Shown: one piece after another, positions 1-8,207 of the stretch
How positions within the stretch are numbered: position 1 is the stretch's first letter
Layout: each line of letters begins with the position of its first letter
NCBI GenBank assembly: GCA_002393835.1
Contig: DGTW01000147.1
Span: forward strand, 1-12,176
Direction: 5' to 3'
Origin: Treponema sp. UBA4326
Lineage (GTDB): Bacteria; Spirochaetota; Spirochaetia; Treponematales; Treponemataceae
DNA length: 12,176 bases
The notes under the pieces: model-generated
Database searches by the model: none
What the model saw: the letters and a program-made list of their open reading frames with translations, nothing else
Told to the model about the DNA's origin: nothing
Made by a program: the position numbers and the translations under genes

Positions 1-41
1 ATTTCGTCCTTTTCTTTTTGTGTCACAAACTTTCCCTGTCA

Positions 42-254
42 TTATGGATGTTTTATAGGACGGCTGTTTTTCCTCTGTTCAAACACTCCGGCTGCGTTCA
101 CCATATCAAGCTCCTCATCGTCAAGCTCAAACATGCTTGCAGTATTCTGAAGAGAATCAATATAGCTACGCGCACTTTGAATAGCGAAATTCATTGCTGA
201 ATTTCCCTCAAACTTCTGATAATCAAACAATCGTTTTAGTTTTTTATCGCTCAT
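42..254 (-). CDS. small double-glycine-type precursor peptide (leader ending AAG, 14-residue basic tail)
   Basis: A 70-residue protein. The ATG at 254 is chosen because GAGAGG (262-267) lies 7 nt upstream; an in-frame ATG at 269 overlaps that ribosome site and is unlikely. Residues 1-56 look like an exporter leader: a helical acidic/hydrophobic segment ending ELDDEELDMVNAAG (43-56), which aligns column by column with ELTDDELNHVSGGG of the large precursor at 10663-11130. AAG replaces the GG(G). What follows is VFEQRKNSRPIKHP: short, basic, Cys-free. By family knowledge such leaders are cut by C39 peptidases of NHLM/PCAT exporters; that this one is, and that the tail is an exported peptide (signal or antimicrobial), is inference. 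Its promoter matches that of the large precursor. It lies divergent from the TolC-family gene. It could instead be a small cytosolic protein with a chance match, but the shared promoter argues against that. Confidence 0.72.
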   Translation of the reverse strand: MSDKKLKRLFDYQKFEGNSAMNFAIQSARSYIDSLQNTASMFELDDEELDMVNAAGVFEQRKNSRPIKHP

Positions 255-288
255 AATGTCACCTCTCATGGTTAATTTCGATTCGTAT

Positions 289-319
289 ATTTATACGAGC
301 GAAACACAAAAAAGGCTAA
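289..319 (-). promoter_or_regulatory. promoter of the small precursor, shared motif
   Basis: Read on the minus strand: TTAGCC (314-319), 18-nt spacer, then TATAAA (290-295) within TCGTATAAAT. A-tracts lie upstream of TTAGCC, resembling an UP element. The predicted transcript start, about 7 nt past the -10, gives a leader of roughly 29 nt before the ATG at 254. The same block with the same spacing lies upstream of the large precursor (11162-11192). Here the -10 also sits in a dyad, CGTATA-TT-TATACG (284-297), which could be a regulator site. The -35 is far from the TTGACA consensus, so an activator or alternative sigma factor is possible. Confidence 0.6.
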
Positions 320-453
320 AAAATTAAACTTTTTTTTTCAGAATTATTATAACTAATTTTTCTTTTTTTTCAAAGTATCCCCGAAAATTTTTATCAGCAT
401 AATTTTTTTCGTCAGCAATGGTTATTTATTCTATTTTGTGTTAAAGTTTAGAT
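320..453. other. AT-rich intergenic DNA upstream of the TolC-family gene
   Basis: This stretch lies between the small-precursor promoter and the TolC-family start. It contains long T-runs and several weak -10-like strings (for example near 345-350 and 427-432), but I cannot pair any with a convincing -35. No clear Shine-Dalgarno sequence precedes the ATG at 454. A promoter for the TolC-family gene is expected here but is not resolved. Confidence 0.4.
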
Positions 454-2058
454 ATGAAAATTCGTGCCAGAGTAATTCTTTTTTTTATAAGTGCTCTTTG
501 TTACGCTCAGGAAGAAAATACGGCACCTTCAACAAACAGCCTCGGACAGGAAGAAAAAAGATTCTCGCTTGCATCAGCCATAAGCCTTGCCGTAGAGAAT
601 AATTACGACATTCAAAAACAGCGTTACGCCCTGCAAACGGCACATTCTCAGTTGCTCCAGGCAAAAGGCAGTCTCGACATTGAGGCAGGAGCACAGGCCC
701 AGTATCAGTACAAACAAAATCCTGTTGATGAAGCAGACCCGAACTACAGGTACGGCTACTCATGGCTCACCCCTGGCAACGATTACGGAGTTTTCTCGGA
801 CAACACCCTTACGGAGCAAAGCGGTGGCTCGGTTTTCTTACGGAAATTATTCAGCTTCGGCCTTGAGACAAAACTTTCCTATACAGTGCAAAGGCAAAGA
901 AACACTCCCCAATACTCTTACGGTAAAAATTTCGACTCAAAAAACATGTCCAAGTACGAAAGGGAAGACTGGAGGAACAGCGGAGAAGTCTCACTCGAAC
1001 TGTCTCTTCCCCTTTTCAAATCATTCAAAAATTCCCTCGCTGCCCTGCAAATTGATGCCGCACAAAACTACCTTGAGCAAATGCAGGCCGCCCTGTCAGA
1101 CACGATTTCAAAGCAGATAATAAACGTAACCCGACTATACTGGAATTTTTTTCTTACCTACAAAAACCTTGAGCAGCTGGAAAGCCTGCAGAAGAAAATC
1201 GAGGAGCGAAATGAACGGATGGATTCTCTCATTCGTGCCGGAGTCCGCTCAAAAAATGACTTGCTTGCCATGCAGGTAAACGTGAACGAAAACCGAAAAC
1301 AAGTTCAAGAGGCAAGAGTTCAGCACAGCCAGGCAAAAATGGACCTTCTTACAGCTCTTGGAATCAGTAACGCAGGCTCAATCGGAAATCCTGAGGAATC
1401 ATTCGACGAGGCCGAGCTGAAATCTGTGGAGCCGCCAAAGTCAGAAGAAATCACAGAAGAAATAATTGGCCAAATAATCGAAAACAGAAACGACTTGAAG
1501 TCGCTTAAAAAGCAAGTTGACATGGCCAGTCTGCAAGTGCGGCTGGCAAAGGCAGACTCCCTTCCGGACGCAAACCTTAATTTCGGAATCGGAAGCACAG
1601 GCGCCACATACTCAAACGACACGGGAAAATTTCTTGGAGCAGGCTTTTGGAACAATCATGGTCTGAATTTCAGCACTTCCCTGAGCGTAAGCGCAAAGCT
1701 TGGAAATAATGTAAAAAAGGGAGCCGTCGAAAAGGCTGAGGCAAATTATAATACGGTTCTGGCTGACTACAACAAGGCCAAAAACACCCTCACGGTGCAA
1801 ATTCAAAATGCCGCAGAAAAGCTTGATATTTACAAGTCTCTCGTTCAGGATGCCGACGAAGTTCTAAAACTAAACCAGAACCTTTATGACAATGAACAAA
1901 GGCGATTTATGGCGGGTCTCATTACGGTTGACAACCTTCTCACACAGGATCAGAAATTCATTGCCGCAGAGACTTCCTATTATCAGATTTTAATCAACTA
2001 CATGCAGGCCATCCTTGAATTCAAGTATTACACGGCAAATCTTGTCGGCGTTGAATGA
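454..2058 (+). CDS. TolC-family outer membrane efflux/secretion protein
   Basis: A 534-residue protein of the outer membrane efflux (OEP/TolC) family: trimeric outer-membrane barrels with a long periplasmic helical tunnel that give ABC or RND exporters an exit. Residues 1-18 form a Sec signal peptide (basic MKIRAR, hydrophobic core, cleavage likely after CYA18). Position -1 of the would-be lipobox at Cys16 is Leu, so lipidation is unlikely. The body shows the family's two long heptad-rich helical halves (about 190-310 and 330-520), rich in Gln, Ala and Lys, including a segment around 245-300 with LIRAGVRSKNDLLAMQVNVN and its C-terminal counterpart around RRFMAGLITVDNLLTQDQ. Length is somewhat above E. 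coli TolC. No good ribosome site precedes the ATG. It faces away from the small precursor gene, consistent with serving as the outer-membrane step for peptide export; no HlyD-type adaptor is in the window to confirm this. Confidence 0.9.
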   Translation: MKIRARVILFFISALCYAQEENTAPSTNSLGQEEKRFSLASAISLAVENNYDIQKQRYALQTAHSQLLQAKGSLDIEAGAQAQYQYKQNPVDEADPNYRYGYSWLTPGNDYGVFSDNTLTEQSGGSVFLRKLFSFGLETKLSYTVQRQRNTPQYSYGKNFDSKNMSKYEREDWRNSGEVSLELSLPLFKSFKNSLAALQIDAAQNYLEQMQAALSDTISKQIINVTRLYWNFFLTYKNLEQLESLQKKIEERNERMDSLIRAGVRSKNDLLAMQVNVNENRKQVQEARVQHSQAKMDLLTALGISNAGSIGNPEESFDEAELKSVEPPKSEEITEEIIGQIIENRNDLKSLKKQVDMASLQVRLAKADSLPDANLNFGIGSTGATYSNDTGKFLGAGFWNNHGLNFSTSLSVSAKLGNNVKKGAVEKAEANYNTVLADYNKAKNTLTVQIQNAAEKLDIYKSLVQDADEVLKLNQNLYDNEQRRFMAGLITVDNLLTQDQKFIAAETSYYQILINYMQAILEFKYYTANLVGVE

Positions 2059-2104
2059 CAACCACGGTCTTTGCATACTCTATAGCAATAAAAAGGAGCT
2101 CTTT

Positions 2105-2154
2105 GGCTGCCCATCAGGAAGTTTTTACGACTTTGTGGACAGCCCTTATTTTTT
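2105..2154 (+). terminator. intrinsic terminator after the TolC-family gene
   Basis: GGCTGCCCA (2105-2113) pairs with TGGACAGCC (2136-2144) with one C-A mismatch, followed directly by CTTATTTTTT (2145-2154). The 22-nt loop contains a smaller AAGT/ACTT pairing. It sits between the convergent TolC-family and hydrogenase-chemoreceptor genes. On the minus strand the stem is followed within about ten bases by a shorter T-run, so it may also end transcription from the right. Confidence 0.65.
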
Positions 2155-2163
2155 AGGAAGAGT

Positions 2164-4230
2164 TTAGACTTCGAGATTGGAAATTGCGTTCTTTATCTCG
2201 GCAGTTCCAACTTTCAGATTCTCAGCCGCATTTGAAACGGCAGTCTGGGCTTCTTTCATTTTGCCCATGGTAGTCAGAAGCAGCTCTCCGCCGTTGTTCT
2301 GTTCCTCCACAGCCTTGTGAACCTGACTTTCCTGAGTTTTAACCTGAGTCGAAAGGTTTACGATATGCTCAAATTCTTTTGAAACCTCATTGGTTTTGAC
2401 GGTCGCAGTGTCAATGAGGCCCTTCATGTTTTTAAGTACATTGTCGATGGATTTTGCCTCTTTGCTCGAGCTTTCGGCCAGTTTTCGGATTTCAGATGCA
2501 ACTACGGCAAAGCCCTTGCCTGCCTCGCCTGCATGGCTTGCCTCAATTGCGGCATTCATCGAAAGGAGGTTTGTCTGGGCGGCGATTGAATCAATGGTTT
2601 TTCCCATTTCAACCAGGCCTTTTGAGCTTTCCTCGATTTTTTGTACCAGAGAGTTGATTTCCCTTACGCTTGACTGGCCGACATTGGTAGCACCCTCAAG
2701 CTCGCTTACGGCGGCGAAATTTTTCTGCAGGATTCCATTGATTGAACCGATGTTTCCAATCATCTGCTCAACGGCCGAAACAGAGGAATTAACGTTTTCT
2801 GACATTTGATCAGTTACACGAGACAAAGACTTTACATTCTGCTCGTTTTCCTCAATGCAGGCAACGCTCTTGTCCGTGACTTTCTGGATAGAGCGGGAAA
2901 TTTCGTTCTTGAAATCCTGAGTCATTTTGTGCATTACATAGTAAGAGCAATGCGACATTTGGTTTACGCCGTTGTAAATTGCAGCCGCCATCTCCTCGCA
3001 GGAACGATAACCGCAAGCCTGGCAGTTGAGCTCGTCTTTCTTTTCGAATTTGCCCATCTCGTGGAAGATACGCTGAATGTCGCCCGGAGACGGAAGCTTG
3101 ATTTTTGAAGCAAGGGCGCTCCTGTTCTCGTATTTTCGGAAAAAAATTCCTTCCTGCCAAAATTTGTTGATTGTTGAGTCAAGTTTTTTGAGGGCCTTTT
3201 TCTGACCGAATGACTTGTCGAGCTTCCAGCGGGCCTTTCTGTCCTCCATTCGGCGCTCGATATAGCCTTCAAGCTCGTCGAGGCTCATATCCTTGTTGTC
3301 AGTGCCGGCTCCGCAGTTGCAGCCCTTTGAGCAGTTGAGGCAGTCTATGAGCTGAAATTGAGGCGTCTTGCCTTTTTTTAAGTCTTCTGAAAGCTGCTCA
3401 AAATACTCGTAGACTTCCGGGAAGCCTTCTATTTTGCGGGTTTTCTTTGAAATGCCGGGAACGAAGCGCTCGGCAGTACGCAAAAGGCCACCTGGAGTTG
3501 AATAAAGGACTCCTCGCTCAGCCAGAGGATTGTCATATTCAGTCTTAGGGAAAGAAGAAAGATTTATGTTGTTTTTCGTGAAATATTCGCTTACTGAATG
3601 CATGGTGACATTGAAATCTCCCAGGCCATTTTCGTCAAACTCTCGTCTTTTTGCATAACAGGGGGAAATAACAGCAACTTTGCTGGCCGCATACTGGGGA
3701 TAGAAGCGCTTTATCATTGTGATGGTATGAGCCATAGGGCTGTCTGCCGGAGAAAGATACTGAATCAACTCTGGATGATAAAGCTCTATCCAAGTGACTA
3801 TGGCAGGACAAGGCTGAGAAATAACAAGTTTCGGGTCATTCTTCTTGATGTGTTCAACATAGGACTTTGTCGTAAGTTCTGCTCCAAAACTTACATCGAA
3901 AACAGCCTTTACGCCGATTGATTTCAACCAGCCGTTGAGTTCCAAATCTTTGCCCTTAAAATGAGCGGCGGCGGCTGGAGCCACGATTGCAACGACATTG
4001 TCACCCCTTTTGAGGGACTTGAAAAAATCTTCGGCGTCGTCAATGCCCTTTCTGGCTCCGTGAACACAAGCCTCGATACATGCACCGCAACCAATACACA
4101 TTTCGTGGTTTACTTTTACAAAATCTCCAGAACCATCGTTACACATTTTTGATGGACAAACAGCGATACAGCGATGACAGTTAACACATTTATCTTTGTC
4201 AACAAAAATTACAGGCCTCAGCTCTGACAC
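2164..4230 (-). CDS. soluble ferredoxin/[FeFe]-hydrogenase-like/methyl-accepting chemotaxis fusion, putative H2 or redox sensor
   Basis: A 688-residue protein with no membrane segment. In order: two [4Fe-4S] ferredoxin motifs (Cys15/18/21/25 and Cys45/48/51/55); an [FeFe]-hydrogenase catalytic-domain homologue (about 80-310) retaining the H-cluster ligand cysteines, Cys141 in SQPCP, Cys191 in SPCYAKRRE, and Cys300 and Cys304 in [13 protein letters not shown]; an FeS domain CQACGYRSC (403-411) with Cys428; and a chemoreceptor signalling domain (about 440-688) with the hairpin tip [16 protein letters not shown]. In loop 1 the proton-relay Cys of catalytic hydrogenases (CCP) is Pro (PCP), which suits a sensor rather than a turnover enzyme. 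Likely role: cytosolic hydrogen or redox sensing that feeds CheA/CheW. Start: GTG at 4230 has GGGAG 8 nt upstream; an ATG at 4245 adds five residues but lacks a ribosome site. It has its own promoter (4263-4295). Confidence 0.9.
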   Translation of the reverse strand: MSELRPVIFVDKDKCVNCHRCIAVCPSKMCNDGSGDFVKVNHEMCIGCGACIEACVHGARKGIDDAEDFFKSLKRGDNVVAIVAPAAAAHFKGKDLELNGWLKSIGVKAVFDVSFGAELTTKSYVEHIKKNDPKLVISQPCPAIVTWIELYHPELIQYLSPADSPMAHTITMIKRFYPQYAASKVAVISPCYAKRREFDENGLGDFNVTMHSVSEYFTKNNINLSSFPKTEYDNPLAERGVLYSTPGGLLRTAERFVPGISKKTRKIEGFPEVYEYFEQLSEDLKKGKTPQFQLIDCLNCSKGCNCGAGTDNKDMSLDELEGYIERRMEDRKARWKLDKSFGQKKALKKLDSTINKFWQEGIFFRKYENRSALASKIKLPSPGDIQRIFHEMGKFEKKDELNCQACGYRSCEEMAAAIYNGVNQMSHCSYYVMHKMTQDFKNEISRSIQKVTDKSVACIEENEQNVKSLSRVTDQMSENVNSSVSAVEQMIGNIGSINGILQKNFAAVSELEGATNVGQSSVREINSLVQKIEESSKGLVEMGKTIDSIAAQTNLLSMNAAIEASHAGEAGKGFAVVASEIRKLAESSSKEAKSIDNVLKNMKGLIDTATVKTNEVSKEFEHIVNLSTQVKTQESQVHKAVEEQNNGGELLLTTMGKMKEAQTAVSNAAENLKVGTAEIKNAISNLEV

Positions 4231-4262
4231 AATAGACTCTCCCATTATTTAAGAATATTTTC

Positions 4263-4295
4263 ATTATAGTATAACGAAAAATCAAAAAATGTCAA
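4263..4295 (-). promoter_or_regulatory. sigma70-type promoter of the hydrogenase-chemoreceptor gene
   Basis: On the minus strand: perfect -35 TTGACA (4290-4295), 16-nt T-rich spacer, -10 TATACT (4268-4273). A TATAAT overlaps at 4263-4268 but would need a 21-nt spacer. The predicted leader is about 30 nt to the GTG at 4230. This indicates expression independent of the peptide-export operon upstream. Confidence 0.7.
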
Positions 4296-4385
4296 AGTCC
4301 ATATACTTGAAAATATTAAAAAACATTACATTTAGCGACAATAATTGCAAAAATTCCATTTTCTACAGAAAAGGATAAAGCGAAA

Positions 4386-5555
4386 CTAATCCTCTATTTT
4401 TACGAATTTACCGTCTTTAAATACTTTGGCCGTAAGTTTTCTATGCTGAACAGAGCCGTTTTTTGCGAAGGAATAGCTTCCCGCAGCCTCGTTCCAGAAT
4501 CCATGACGGAGACAATCGGCAAGTTCTTCAGGATTGGCTGATTCAGCCTTTTGCATGGCACCCGCAAGAACCATGAGGGCATCATAAACCTGTAAGGCCT
4601 CCTGATCTGGCTCATAGTCATACTTTGCCTTGAAAGCCTCACAAAATTCCTTGAAACGGGGATTCTGGCTTTCAATGTCAAAATTTGAAACTGCAAAAAT
4701 CCTGCCATTCTCTTTTTCTGAGAGATTTTGTGTAAGAAGAGGGTCGTCAAAAGGATCTGAGCCAACAATCGGGCAGTTTATGCCGTTGTCCCTGAGTGTG
4801 ACAATAATTTGCTGAATCGAAGGCATTCTTCCTGCCAGGAAAATCGCGTCAAACATGAAATTGTTCTTCCACCGTCTGATAGTCCGCTCGAATTCCTGCT
4901 GGGAAGTCGTGATATCGTAACTGTCTCGATTTACGACTGAGATTCCCCTTTTACTGCAGCTTATCTCGAAAAAGTTCGAAATGCTTGTGCCGGATATGTT
5001 TTCAAGGTAATAGATGAGGACGCTTTTGTAACCGTTTTTTTCACAAAGAAGTGAAATCTCGTCAGCAAAATCTACATCCCTTGGCATATTGCTGAAAATT
5101 ATTGGATTATTTCGGTCCGTAAGGGTATGCGCCGTGGAAATAAAATTAAACATGAGGAGACCGTAATATTGGTAAATGAGGGAGCAGGAAAGAGAAACAT
5201 CTGAATAGCCGTGACCGACGACCGCACAAATCTCAGGGTCAGAAGTGATTTTGTAGGCTGTTGACATTCCCTTGATTGTGTCGCCGCCGTCGTTAAATTT
5301 TATCAGCTCAAGTTGAACCGGAAGCATTTGCTCTCCGTTGATTTTTTCCTGAGCCAAGACTGCTCCTTCCCACATCTTGCTAAGGTTCTGATCAAAACTG
5401 TTGGCAATAGCAATTTTGACTTTGCCACTGTTGTAGAGTTTCTTGATTGCCGAACTACGGTTTTTACTTGGGTCATCGCTTTCGCAAGAAGAGAAGAAAA
5501 TAGCGGCACAAAAAAAGACCGTCATCGCAAAAAAGATTCTATTTTTAATTTTCAT
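4386..5555 (-). CDS. branched-chain amino acid (LivJ/LivK)-type substrate-binding lipoprotein
   Basis: A 389-residue protein of the periplasmic binding protein type 1 family (Leu/Ile/Val-binding, receptor ligand-binding fold). The ATG at 5555 is chosen because AAGGAG (5562-5567) lies 6 nt upstream; the frame stays open to 5669 but without a better start. The N-terminus MKIKNRIFFAMTVFFCAA is hydrophobic and leads to FSSC with Cys24, a lipobox acceptable in spirochaetes, so it is likely membrane-anchored. The mature part shows the family pattern: an opening KVKIAIANSFDQN strand, AAxG-like AVVGHGYSD, a middle MFDAIFLAGR segment, and the C-terminal YEPDQEALQVYDALMVLAGA helix that is characteristic of the family. 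No permease or ATPase of a Liv importer is nearby. It is the last gene of the exporter run, 82 nt after the second ABC gene, so it may be a ligand sensor or immunity/receptor lipoprotein rather than an importer part. That role is inference. Confidence 0.88.
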   Translation of the reverse strand: MKIKNRIFFAMTVFFCAAIFFSSCESDDPSKNRSSAIKKLYNSGKVKIAIANSFDQNLSKMWEGAVLAQEKINGEQMLPVQLELIKFNDGGDTIKGMSTAYKITSDPEICAVVGHGYSDVSLSCSLIYQYYGLLMFNFISTAHTLTDRNNPIIFSNMPRDVDFADEISLLCEKNGYKSVLIYYLENISGTSISNFFEISCSKRGISVVNRDSYDITTSQQEFERTIRRWKNNFMFDAIFLAGRMPSIQQIIVTLRDNGINCPIVGSDPFDDPLLTQNLSEKENGRIFAVSNFDIESQNPRFKEFCEAFKAKYDYEPDQEALQVYDALMVLAGAMQKAESANPEELADCLRHGFWNEAAGSYSFAKNGSVQHRKLTAKVFKDGKFVKIED

Positions 5556-5588
5556 ACACATCTCCTTAAAAAACTTCGAATTAAACGG

Positions 5589-5606
5589 CCTTGCATACTG
5601 GCAAGG
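5589..5606 (-). other. hairpin between second ABC gene and lipoprotein gene
   Basis: A perfect 6-bp stem CCTTGC/GCAAGG with a 6-nt loop in the 82-nt gap. On the minus strand it is preceded by a T-run but not followed by one, so it is not a clear terminator. It could be a processing or stability element that sets lipoprotein expression relative to the exporter. Confidence 0.35.
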
Positions 5607-5637
5607 AAAAAATGATTTTCGCCAGAGAAAAAAAGCC

Positions 5638-8205
5638 TTACAAGCTCTGTCTCTTGGCCAGGAGGGCAAAATACCCGTCCATTTTCATAAGCTCTTCATA
5701 TTTGCCCTGCTCAACCACCTGCCCGTCCTTCATAACATAGATTTTATCGGCATTTATGATTGTCGAAAGTCTGTGGGCTATTATGATTCTGGTGACTTTC
5801 AGCTCGTCCAGGCTCTTTCGCACGGAAAGCTGGGTGAGATTGTCAAGGGCACTAGTGGCCTCATCGAAAATCAGCACGCTGGGGTTGCGGATAATTGCCC
5901 GGGCTATAATAAGTCGCTGCAACTGGCCGCCAGAAAGAGTCGCTCCGCCTGCCGGAATCATAGTGAACATACCCATTGGCATTTCCGCAATGTCCTTGTC
6001 AAAGGAAACCTTTCTCGCCGCCTCCCAGGCATCTTCTTCCTTTAGTCCAGAACTTCCCACGATATTCTGCAAAACAGTTCCCTGCAGAACAGTGTCGTTT
6101 TGCAATACAACGCCCAATTGCCGGCGAAGGGAGCCTATATCTATTGAAGAAATATCCTGACTGTCGAAGAAAATTGCTCCTGACTCCGGCTTTTCAAAGC
6201 CCAGCAACATTCGCATTAGGGTTGACTTTCCGGCCCCGCTGCTTCCAACAACGGCAACGAATTCACCTTTTTTGATGCTCATGTTAACGTCTTTCAGAAC
6301 AAGGGGCGTATCAGAAGAATAGCGGAAATTAAGGTGGCTTATCTCGATGTTTCCCTTCAGCCTGTCAATCGGAGGCCTGGAAGACTCAAATTCAGGTTTG
6401 GCATCAAGGATTGGCTGTATTCGCTTTGACAAAGGGATGACATTTCTTATTTGAAGCAAAGCCCCGGAAACTCCAAGAAATGCCCCCTGGAATGAAGAAT
6501 AGGCGCTCAAAAAGGCCATGAAAGTTCCAGTCGTCAAGCCACTGATTGCCTGCATTTTGACGCCCCGGCCATATAAATAATAGAAAAGTATGCTCACGAT
6601 GGTGGGATAAACTGTATTGATAAGGGAACCGACTATGCCAACCAGGCCGAGGGAATATGAAATTTTCGTCTGACGGATATATTCTCCTGACCATTGGGCA
6701 AAAAATCGTTTTTCGGAATGAGTGTTGGTGATTTTTTCGATTCCGTTCAGGAACTGAAGTAGCATACCCTGAATTTTACCCTGGCAATCAATCAGAAGTT
6801 TCTCCCATTTGTAAGTGATGAAGCAAAAAAGAGCGGAAATGATGATGGGAAACAAGCAGAAGAGAATGCCCCACCTGGCAAAATATCCTGAAAAGCGGAA
6901 GCACTGGATAAGATAGACGAAACTGAAAATAAAATTCATAAAAACCGAAAGGACGATATTGAAAATTGCCTTTCTGATTTCTGAAATCGTCATGGTGCGG
7001 GCAGCCAAATCACCGGAAGAAAAGCCCTTGAAAAAATCAACGGGAAGCTTTAAAAGCCTGTCCATGACGGCCGCTTCCAAATCGCTGTCGGCCTTTGTTT
7101 CCATGCGCATATTGGCGAAGTATTTTGCAAGGCCACCTATCATCGAGGAAATGTTACAGAAGAATACCAGGAGACAAATCTGAATGGCCAGGCTTTTCGC
7201 AGCCTCAGGGATAACATTGTCGATGAAATTCCGGGTTATAAGCGGCGTGATAAGGCCTATAAGGGTACACAAAAGACCGATTATGACAAAACGAGCGATG
7301 TCCCTCTTGATATCCATGAGGACGAAGCGGCAAACAGTCTTTATGGAGATTTTTTCTTCCTTCATGGTCTTATAGACCATCATCGCCATTGGATAAACCT
7401 GTTTTGCGTTTTTTTTCGTTACAGGAATCTCGACATTGTTAGTGGGATCAATGATTTTATATCCACTTGTGTTTTTGTTTTTTATGAGGGCAACCGGAAT
7501 GAGAGCCTTGGATGTATCATTCTCGATTGAAATGTCGATTTCGCCCTCTTTTTTGTAAAAACCTATCAGGTGGCCGTTGTCTTCCTTGTACCATTTTTCC
7601 CGAAGGACGACCTCACGAACTCGCACAGTGTTGTCTTTTGCCAGCTTTTGAACGCCTGATTTCGTCGGCTCATAGCTTTTGTCCGGGAGCTGGCGTATAG
7701 AAAGGCCTCCCATGTTTTTTGCGACAGTTTTAAAGACCTTTACGACAGGAAAATCATCAGGCTCAAAAACAGTCAAATTCTTTATGTTTTTGTTTACTAC
7801 AGAAGAAATGTTGGCAAGGGCATCAGAGAAGGCATAGTCAGAAAGTTTCTGCTGCTTCATTGACCTCAGGTTTTCCAAGACCAAACTTGACTCAGCATCA
7901 GCCATGATATTTTTTCGCCATTCAGAGGCTTTTTGGCAAAATTCAGGGCTGTTATTTTCCTGGAATTCAACTTCAGTACCGTTAATTCCTGCGAGAATTA
8001 TGGAATATTTTTTATCTCCGTTGATGTTAGGAAATTTTTCTCCCTGGGCAAAATTTGCGACCTCATGCCTGGCCCCGGTTTTTCCGTCGGCAAGTTTTTT
8101 TACAAGGAAGAGATAGCAATGCCCTTTCAGGACGGTAATTTCAGAATTAGCTCCGTCAAGAGTGAGGACATTCGTGTTGTTGATTTTATAGATTTGATTT
8201 TCCAT
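5638..8205 (-). CDS. NHLM-type bacteriocin-system ABC transporter, second (peptidase-less) protein
   Basis: An 855-residue fused membrane/ATPase exporter subunit. Residues 1-290 form a soluble N-terminal region without a C39 peptidase signature. About six membrane segments follow (roughly 303-325, 340-362, 415-437, 444-465, 520-545, 553-580). The ATPase has Walker A GSSGAGKS (654-661), signature LSGGQ (757-761), Walker B VLIFDE (777-782) and H-loop His811, so all key residues are intact. The arrangement, a peptidase-containing ABC protein followed by a longer one with an unrelated N-terminus, matches the NHLM microcin/bacteriocin export pair known from RiPP loci. It starts 2 nt after the stop of the first ABC gene (TAA-AT-ATG), indicating translational coupling; the ribosome site is weak. 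Likely role: inner-membrane partner in exporting the leader-peptide products encoded at 10663-11130 and perhaps 42-254. Subfamily assignment rests on architecture and context. Confidence 0.88.
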   Translation of the reverse strand: MENQIYKINNTNVLTLDGANSEITVLKGHCYLFLVKKLADGKTGARHEVANFAQGEKFPNINGDKKYSIILAGINGTEVEFQENNSPEFCQKASEWRKNIMADAESSLVLENLRSMKQQKLSDYAFSDALANISSVVNKNIKNLTVFEPDDFPVVKVFKTVAKNMGGLSIRQLPDKSYEPTKSGVQKLAKDNTVRVREVVLREKWYKEDNGHLIGFYKKEGEIDISIENDTSKALIPVALIKNKNTSGYKIIDPTNNVEIPVTKKNAKQVYPMAMMVYKTMKEEKISIKTVCRFVLMDIKRDIARFVIIGLLCTLIGLITPLITRNFIDNVIPEAAKSLAIQICLLVFFCNISSMIGGLAKYFANMRMETKADSDLEAAVMDRLLKLPVDFFKGFSSGDLAARTMTISEIRKAIFNIVLSVFMNFIFSFVYLIQCFRFSGYFARWGILFCLFPIIISALFCFITYKWEKLLIDCQGKIQGMLLQFLNGIEKITNTHSEKRFFAQWSGEYIRQTKISYSLGLVGIVGSLINTVYPTIVSILFYYLYGRGVKMQAISGLTTGTFMAFLSAYSSFQGAFLGVSGALLQIRNVIPLSKRIQPILDAKPEFESSRPPIDRLKGNIEISHLNFRYSSDTPLVLKDVNMSIKKGEFVAVVGSSGAGKSTLMRMLLGFEKPESGAIFFDSQDISSIDIGSLRRQLGVVLQNDTVLQGTVLQNIVGSSGLKEEDAWEAARKVSFDKDIAEMPMGMFTMIPAGGATLSGGQLQRLIIARAIIRNPSVLIFDEATSALDNLTQLSVRKSLDELKVTRIIIAHRLSTIINADKIYVMKDGQVVEQGKYEELMKMDGYFALLAKRQSL

Positions 8206-8207
8206 AT

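Noticed and set aside
17..29. TTTGTG-T-CACAAA palindrome downstream of the small precursor
   Set aside because: It is short and AT-rich, with no T-run on the minus-strand side, so not supportable as a terminator.
680..1120. A 146-codon plus-strand open frame inside the TolC-family gene
   Set aside because: It is an alternate frame of a clear family member, with unnatural Ser/Thr/Lys/Gln-rich composition.
2390..2809. A 139-codon plus-strand open frame opposite the chemoreceptor domain
   Set aside because: It is antisense to a conserved signalling domain; its hydrophobic look comes from the complementary codons.
4300..4385. Terminator after the lipoprotein gene
   Set aside because: Only a weak A/T stem (TTTTC/GAAAA) is visible; no GC stem with a T-tract.
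5556..5669. Longer start for the substrate-binding lipoprotein
   Set aside because: The extension would place non-signal residues before a clear lipoprotein signal, and AAGGAG is correctly spaced for 5555 only.
5443..6045. A 200-codon plus-strand open frame across the lipoprotein start and the second ABC gene
   Set aside because: It is antisense to two well-supported genes, with low-complexity composition and no recognisable domain or ribosome site.
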